64,000 nucleotides of DNA. Source: QUBU01 sp014337915 (lineage in GTDB: Bacteria; Pseudomonadota; Gammaproteobacteria; Steroidobacterales; GCA-2729495). Position numbers and translations under genes: made by a program. The notes beneath the pieces are model-generated. The model ran no database searches. It saw only the letters and a list, made by a program, of their open reading frames with translations, and was not told where the DNA came from. How positions within the stretch are numbered: the stretch's first letter is position 1; every line of letters begins with the position of its first letter. The stretch covers positions 1 to 64,000 of the forward strand of contig SZOW01000002.1 in the NCBI GenBank assembly GCA_030263395.1, in the 5' to 3' direction. This document shows positions 59,520 through 64,000 of this stretch, one piece after another.

Positions 59520-60419
59520 TCAGCTGTGTTCCCCTGTGGCCGCCAGGATGCGGTCCATCAGGCCGGCGGCCTGCGCGAGGTAGGCGCCGCCGAAGAGGTT
59601 CAGATGATTCAGGACGTGGTAGAGATTGTAAATGTCGCGGCGCACGGCGTAGCCCGGCGGCAGCGGCCAGGCGCGCTGGTAGGCGACATAAAACTCCCGC
59701 GGAAAGCCGCCGAAGAGTTCGCTCATCGCCAGGTCGGCCTCGCGATCACCGTAATAGACCGCCGGGTCGAAGACCACCGGCTCACCTGCCGGGGTCATCG
59801 CCCAGTTGCCGCCCCAGAGGTCGCCGTGTAGCAGTGCCGGCGCCGGCCGGTGGCCCGCGAACAGCCCCGGCAATGCCGCCAGCAGGCGCTCGCCGCGGTC
59901 GGCGAGTTCATACCCGTGGCCCTGCCGCAGCGCCAGCTGCAGCTGGAAACCGAGCCGCTCGCTGCGCCAGAAACCCAGCCAGTCATCGTGCCAGCCATTG
60001 CGCTGGGGCGTGGTGCCGATGCTGTTGTCACGCTGCCAGCCGTAGTGGTCGGCGCCCTGCCGGTGCTGCAGCGCCAGCCGCTCGCCGAGGCGCGCGGCTG
60101 CGATGGCATGTCCCTGCTCGAGATCAAGGTGCTCGAGCAGCAGCCAGGCGACGTCATCGGCGACGCCATGGCCGATCACCGCGGGTACACGTACCGCCTG
60201 CGCCGCTGCCAGCTCCGCGAGGCCCGCAGCCTCGGCGGCGAACAACGGCGCGCAGTCGGCTTCGTTGAGCTTGAGGAAGAATGCCTTGCCGCTGCGTTCG
60301 GCCACCCGGTAGCAGGCATTGATGCTGCCACCGGCCACGCTGCTGACGCTGCCCGGGGCCAGCGTCACGCCGGTGGCCGCGCGCAGCGCGAAGAGCAGCG
60401 GCTCGCTGAGGCTTGCCAT
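59520..60419 (-). CDS. Fructosamine kinase family protein
   Basis: 299 residues. The kinase-like fold of FN3K/YniA proteins: N-terminal VAGGSINACYRVAERSGKAFFLKLN, linker WLLLEHLDL, QRDNSIGTTPQRNGWHDDWLGFW, the catalytic loop HGDLWGGNWAM and the metal-binding DPAVYYGDREADLAM. The family phosphorylates ketosamines and helps repair glycated proteins. ATG at 60419, 24 bases after the exonuclease gene; acs follows by 11 bases, so all three may share a transcript. Confidence 0.9.
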   Translation of the reverse strand: MASLSEPLLFALRAATGVTLAPGSVSSVAGGSINACYRVAERSGKAFFLKLNEADCAPLFAAEAAGLAELAAAQAVRVPAVIGHGVADDVAWLLLEHLDLEQGHAIAAARLGERLALQHRQGADHYGWQRDNSIGTTPQRNGWHDDWLGFWRSERLGFQLQLALRQGHGYELADRGERLLAALPGLFAGHRPAPALLHGDLWGGNWAMTPAGEPVVFDPAVYYGDREADLAMSELFGGFPREFYVAYQRAWPLPPGYAVRRDIYNLYHVLNHLNLFGGAYLAQAAGLMDRILAATGEHS

Positions 60420-60443
60420 CGCTGCCGCCGCGGCGCCGGTCCC

Positions 60444-61328
60444 TCAGGCCTCGGCGAGGCGCCGCGCCTGGCGGCGCAGCGATTCGCCGAAGCCGGCACC
60501 ATCGTAGAGGCCGCCGAGCCCCTCGAGATCGGGCGGGCGGCGCAACAGCGCGTCGGGGTCGTCGAAAACCGGCGCGTCGTAGCGGACCCGCGTCAGTTGC
60601 AGCGCGACGTCGACATCCTGGCGATGGTGGCGCAGTTTCTCCGGCAGCGCCGGCGCCGCGCGGATCTTCAGGCGCGCGACGGCATCGAGGTTGGCGTAAA
60701 GCGCATCGATACTGGCGAAATGGCCGAGCAGCGCCGCCGCGGTCTTCGGGCCGATGCCGCGCACGCCGCGGATGTTGTCCACCGCATCACCGGTGAGGGC
60801 CAGGAAATCGGCGATCTGCTCGGCGCGCACGCCGTAGACCGCCGGCACGTCCTCGTAGCCGATGCGCCGGCCGGAGGGATAGTCCCAGAGCACGTCGCCC
60901 GGCTGCAGCACCTGGGCGAGGTCCTTGTCGCGGCTGAGGATGGTGACGCGATGGCCGGCGGCGCGCGCACGGGCGGCCAGCGTCGCGATCAGGTCATCGG
61001 CCTCGAAGGCGCTGTCGGCACAGTCGGCCAGTCCCAGCGCGCGGGCCACCGCCCGGCAGCGGGCAAACTGCAGCTTCAGCTCCGCCGGCGCGGGTTCGCG
61101 GTTGGCCTTGTAGGCCGGATAGATGGCGGTGCGCACGCAGCTGGCCGAGCGGTTCTCGTCGAAGGCCACCGCCACGCGCTCGGGGCGCAGCTCCTCGAGG
61201 AAGTCGCCGAGGAAGCGGCTGAAGCCGTAGAGCGCGTTGACCGGGTTGTGCTCCGGGTCGGTCATGTCGGCCGGGATCGAGTACCAGGCCCGGAAGACGA
61301 ACACGCTGGCGTCGATGAGGTAGACCAT
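60444..61328 (-). CDS. 5'-3' exonuclease (polymerase I N-terminal domain/ExoIX type)
   Basis: 294 residues. Flap-endonuclease fold: LIDASVFVFRAWYSIP, AVAFDENRSASCVRTAIYPAYKANR, the acidic cluster FEADDLIATLA and SRDKDLAQVL, and the helix-hairpin-helix region LTGDAVDNIRGVRGIGPKTAAALLGHF. It lacks the polymerase domain, so it is a stand-alone enzyme like ExoIX/Xni but with more of the acidic residues kept (as in pol I). Acts in primer removal or repair. ATG at 61328. Confidence 0.9.
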   Translation of the reverse strand: MVYLIDASVFVFRAWYSIPADMTDPEHNPVNALYGFSRFLGDFLEELRPERVAVAFDENRSASCVRTAIYPAYKANREPAPAELKLQFARCRAVARALGLADCADSAFEADDLIATLAARARAAGHRVTILSRDKDLAQVLQPGDVLWDYPSGRRIGYEDVPAVYGVRAEQIADFLALTGDAVDNIRGVRGIGPKTAAALLGHFASIDALYANLDAVARLKIRAAPALPEKLRHHRQDVDVALQLTRVRYDAPVFDDPDALLRRPPDLEGLGGLYDGAGFGESLRRQARRLAEA

Positions 61329-61392
61329 GCGCGGCTGGGGCTCCTGCGGCCGGCCGCGAGCGCTACCCGGTGGGCCGCGCCGGCCGCCCGGC

Positions 61393-62124
61393 TCAGTCGT
61401 GGAAGACGCGCAGCGCGTGGCCGCCAGACTTCAGGCTGGTGCTCAGGCGCGCATGCAGCGGGCTCGAACGCGGGATATGCGCCAGCAGGAACTCCATCTG
61501 GTCCGCCATCACGCGCCGGCCCTTAAGGTAGATGTACTCGGCGTAGGTCGGCGTGAAGGGCACCGCGATCAGCTGCAGGCCGGCGCCCTCGGGCGTGCGC
61601 CCGCCCTTGTGGTTGTTGCAGCGCCGGCAGGCGGTGACGACATTGGTCCAGCTGTCACGGCCACCCTTGCTGAGCGGGGTGACGTGGTCGCGGGTCAGGT
61701 CGCGCGACATGAAGCGCTCGCCGCAGTACAGGCACAGGTTGGCATCGCGCCGGAACAGCGTCTTGTTGTTGAGCGGCGGCACGTAGCCGTCGCGCATCCC
61801 GGCGATGCCGGGCGTGCGGCCGACGGTGGCGACGATGGAGTTGACGTCGACGATGCTGCGATCCCCGCTGCGGGCGCTCCAGCCGCCATGCACCCGGTAG
61901 AGCAGCGAGCCGCAGCTGTAGGCGACCTGCTCCATGCAGTACAGGCGCACCGCTTCGCGGTAGTCGATCCACTCCAGCGGCATGCCGGCGACGTCGGTAC
62001 GCAGCACCTGCTGGGCGAAATCCGCGGCAGCGGCCTCCCCGTCACGGGCCGGCATGCCGGCCCTGACAGGGGGGTCCCATTCCTGGTTCGCGGGAGCCAG
62101 GGCGCTCGCGCAGCTGGCGGTCAT
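61393..62124 (-). CDS. HNH endonuclease
   Basis: 243 residues. The C-terminal half has the zinc-supported HNH motif: CLYCGERF, then RDLTRDHVTPLSKGGRDSWTNVVTACRRCNNHKGGRTP, i.e. two CxxC pairs around the catalytic DHV and N. The N-terminal half (FAQQVLRTDVAGMPLEWIDYREAVRLY) is of the type found in stand-alone chromosomal HNH proteins, not homing introns. ATG at 62124 or 62055. Sits next to the exonuclease gene (64-base gap). Confidence 0.88.
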   Translation of the reverse strand: MTASCASALAPANQEWDPPVRAGMPARDGEAAAADFAQQVLRTDVAGMPLEWIDYREAVRLYCMEQVAYSCGSLLYRVHGGWSARSGDRSIVDVNSIVATVGRTPGIAGMRDGYVPPLNNKTLFRRDANLCLYCGERFMSRDLTRDHVTPLSKGGRDSWTNVVTACRRCNNHKGGRTPEGAGLQLIAVPFTPTYAEYIYLKGRRVMADQMEFLLAHIPRSSPLHARLSTSLKSGGHALRVFHD

Positions 62125-62207
62125 GCCGCCGAATATTTCAAGACTCCGGAAAAAAAATCAATTGCCTGGCCGCCGGAAACAGCGTGCTCCGGCCCGGCAT
62201 CCGGCGC

Positions 62208-63224
62208 CTAGTTGCGGTTCTTGTCGACGATCCGGTTGGCGGCGATCCAGGGCATCATCGCCCGCAGGGTGGCGCCCACCGTTTCGATGGGATGCTGCGC
62301 GTTGGCCGCCCGGGCCCGGGTCATCTCCGGGTAGCCGCCGGCGCCTTCGGCGAGGAAGCGCTTCGCGTAGGAGCCGTTCTGGATGTTGGCCAGGGCCTCC
62401 TTCATGGCCCTGCGGGATTCCTGGTTGATGACCTTCGGGCCGGTCACGTACTCGCCGAACTCGGCATTGTTCGAGATCGAGTAGTTCATGTCGGCGATGC
62501 CGCCCTGGTACATCAGGTCGACGATCAGCTTCAGTTCGTGCAGGCACTCGAAGTAGGCCATCTCGGCCGGGTAGCCGGCCTCCACCAGCGTCTCGAAGCC
62601 GGCCTTCACCAATTCGACGCAGCCGCCGCAGAGCACGGCCTGCTCGCCGAAGAGGTCGGTCTCGCATTCGTCCTTGAAGGTGGTGCCGATGATGCCGGTG
62701 CGGCCACCGCCGATCGCCGAGGCGTAGGACAGCGCAGTCGCCAGCGCCTTGCCCGAGGGATCGCGGGCGACGGCGACCAGGTCCGGGATGCCGCGGCCCG
62801 CCTGGTACTCGGTGCGCACCGTGTGCCCGGGGGCCTTCGGCGCGATCATGATGACGTCGAGGTCGGCGCGCGGCCTGATGCTCTCGAAGTGGATGGCAAA
62901 GCCATGGGCGAAGGCCAGCGTGGCACCCTTGCGGATATTGGGTTCGATCTCGGTGGCGTAGAGCTGCGCCTGGAACTCGTCGGGCGTCAGGATCATGACC
63001 AGGTCCGCTGCCTTCACCGCCGCCGGCACGTCGGCGACCCTGACGCCATGGGCCTCGGCCTTCCTTCGTGATGCCGAGCCGGGCTTCAGCCCCACGGTGA
63101 CGTCGACGCCGGAGTCCTTCAGGTTGCAGGCATGGGCATGGCCCTGGGAACCGTAGCCGATGACGGCGACCTTCTTGCCGCGGATGATGGAAAGATCGCA
63201 GTCCCTGTCGTAGTAGACCTTCAT
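62208..63224 (-). CDS. ilvC: Ketol-acid reductoisomerase
   Basis: 338 residues: the short class I form, unlike the 490-residue class II enzyme of E. coli. Converts acetolactate and acetohydroxybutyrate in isoleucine/valine synthesis, NADPH- and Mg-dependent. GYGSQGHAHACNLKDSG (23-39) binds the cofactor; the metal-binding DLFGEQAVLCGG and YFECLHELKLIVDLMY are present. ATG at 63224 with GGAGG 8 bases upstream. Divergent from ilvY. Confidence 0.97.
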   Translation of the reverse strand: MKVYYDRDCDLSIIRGKKVAVIGYGSQGHAHACNLKDSGVDVTVGLKPGSASRRKAEAHGVRVADVPAAVKAADLVMILTPDEFQAQLYATEIEPNIRKGATLAFAHGFAIHFESIRPRADLDVIMIAPKAPGHTVRTEYQAGRGIPDLVAVARDPSGKALATALSYASAIGGGRTGIIGTTFKDECETDLFGEQAVLCGGCVELVKAGFETLVEAGYPAEMAYFECLHELKLIVDLMYQGGIADMNYSISNNAEFGEYVTGPKVINQESRRAMKEALANIQNGSYAKRFLAEGAGGYPEMTRARAANAQHPIETVGATLRAMMPWIAANRIVDKNRN

Positions 63225-63299
63225 GTCGTTCGCCTCCGGCGGATGCCCCGCCCTGGTTGCCTGCACCATGCAGCCCGGCTGGCACTCTAGCGCCGCCCC

Positions 63300-63350
63300 G
63301 GCGTTGCGTAAAACGATATGTTTGCAATGGCGTATGCCGTTTTGTGCAAC
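63300..63350. promoter_or_regulatory. ilvC/ilvY intergenic operator region
   Basis: AT-rich region between the divergent genes. It contains an imperfect inverted repeat of two 13-mers, CGTAAAACGATAT (63307-63319) and ATGCCGTTTTGTG (63334-63346), 9 of 13 positions symmetric, and repeated TTGC/GCAA half-sites. Placement suggests IlvY binding with acetolactate-type co-inducers, as in E. coli. Confidence 0.45.
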
Positions 63351-63358
63351 ACTAAGGC

Positions 63359-64000
63359 ATGGATTTCAGGCAACTGCGGCAGTTCGTGCAGCTGGCCGAG
63401 ACCCTGCACTTCGGCAGGGCCAGCGCCGCCAGCCACGTCAGCGCCTCCGCGCTGAGCCGCAGCATCCGCCAGCTGGAATCCGTCGCGGGCGCCACGCTGT
63501 TCCACCGCGACAACCGCACGGTGGCCCTCACCCGCCAGGGCGAGACCTTCCTGCGCTGGGCCCGCGAGGTGCTGGCGGGCTGGGACGAGGTCCGCCACCG
63601 GCTGCTTGAGCAGTCGGGCATCCTGCAGGGCGAAGTCAGCCTCTACTGCTCGGTGACCGCCAGCTACAGCTTCCTGTTCGAACTGCTGAGCCGGCTGCGG
63701 CGCGATCACCCGCAGATCGAGATCAAGCTGCATACCGGCGACCCGGAGGACGCCATCGCGCGGGTCCTGGGCGGCCATGAGGATATCGCCATCGGCGCGC
63801 GGCCCGATGCGCTGCCGGCCGGCCTTGCCTTCAAGCCCATCACCCGTTCGCGTCTGGTGTTCATCGCCCCGGCCGGAAAGGCGCTGCAGCCCGGGCTGCA
63901 GCGACGCCGGCCGGATCCCGCCACCTGGGCGGCGACGCCGATGATCCTCGCCGAGAGCGGGCTCTCGCGGCAGCGGGTCGAGCGCTGGTTCCGCGAGCTC
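63359..64000 (+). CDS. ilvY: LysR-type regulator IlvY (3' end cut by window)
   Basis: The first 214 residues of a LysR-family protein; the gene continues beyond the window. N-terminal winged HTH (MDFRQLRQFVQLAETLHFGRASAASHVSASALSRSIRQLE) and DNRTVALTRQGETFL, then the effector domain with LYCSVTASYSFLFELL and IEIKLHTGDPEDAI. These segments match E. coli IlvY closely, and it is divergent from ilvC. ATG at 63359. Confidence 0.93.
   Translation, partial: MDFRQLRQFVQLAETLHFGRASAASHVSASALSRSIRQLESVAGATLFHRDNRTVALTRQGETFLRWAREVLAGWDEVRHRLLEQSGILQGEVSLYCSVTASYSFLFELLSRLRRDHPQIEIKLHTGDPEDAIARVLGGHEDIAIGARPDALPAGLAFKPITRSRLVFIAPAGKALQPGLQRRRPDPATWAATPMILAESGLSRQRVERWFREL

Noticed and set aside
62150..62207. 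Intrinsic terminator after ilvC
   Set aside because: A CCGGA/TCCGG stem and an eight-T run are present on the minus strand, but they are separated by about 15 bases, so the structure is not a proper terminator.

Overview
The window is 64 kb of dense, GC-rich chromosomal DNA (by eye well over 65% G+C) and looks like core genome of a gammaproteobacterium. The evidence is gene content and order: dapF-DUF484-xerC, hslVU, ubiE-ubiJ-ubiB, hemX-hemY, ilvY/ilvC divergent, can, UspE-type universal stress protein, AlgZ/AlgR-type regulators and an MSHA-like type IV pilus operon. The genus cannot be read from the sequence; a lineage near Xanthomonadales/Steroidobacterales/Chromatiales is a guess. No rRNA, CRISPR array, insertion sequence or prophage was seen. 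One tRNA (Arg, CCG) is present. No gene-free stretch exceeds 300 bases.

Layout. 1-2.8 kb: the C-terminal end of a VPLPA-CTERM surface protein, molybdopterin genes moaE, moaD and a mocA-like nucleotidyltransferase, then uspE. 3-5.2 kb: FixL/FixJ-like two-component system and a small DksA/TraR zinc-finger protein. 5.2-10.1 kb: a long minus-strand series of small membrane proteins and uncharacterised genes, carbonic anhydrase and a CDGSH protein. 10.2-16.1 kb: glycosyltransferase, tRNA-Arg, FNR/FixK-family regulator, membrane-anchored cytochrome c5-like protein, AlgR/AlgZ pair, DUF4124 protein. 16.2-19 kb: nitrogen-scavenging operon (TorF-like porin, PII protein, AmtB) behind a clear sigma-54 promoter with an NtrC-like upstream site. 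19-24 kb: ubiK, comM/yifB, EamA transporter, hemX-hemY. 24-33.3 kb: orphan ParA, dapF-DUF484-xerC, a periplasmic cysteine-repeat protein, hslVU behind a sigma-32-like promoter, and ubiE-ubiJ-ubiB.

33.4-41.9 kb: a complete, tightly overlapped trpEGDCFBA operon on the minus strand. It starts with a leader peptide carrying tandem Trp codons and a classical attenuator (1:2, 2:3 and terminator pairings can all be drawn). Immediately upstream of it lies a gene for a strongly diverged ribonucleotide-reductase large-subunit-like protein that appears to lack the catalytic motif; this is the most unusual protein in the window. 42-44.7 kb: ppc.

44.7-56.2 kb: a ten-gene minus-strand operon for an MSHA-type pilus or pseudopilus: secretin, TPR protein, ATPase, platform protein, a fused PilM/PilN-like protein, PilO-like protein, MshK-like protein, a PilX-like protein and two pseudopilins. 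Gene order differs from the Vibrio msh locus and no mshM is present. 56.4-64 kb: VOC protein, acetyl-CoA synthetase, fructosamine-kinase family protein, 5'-3' exonuclease, HNH endonuclease, ilvC, and divergent ilvY cut off by the window end.

Functionally the window combines amino-acid synthesis (trp, ilvC, dapF), ubiquinone assembly (UbiE, J, B, K), nitrogen uptake, redox or oxygen-type regulation (FixLJ-like, FNR-like, cytochrome c), protein quality control (HslUV) and a surface pilus system.
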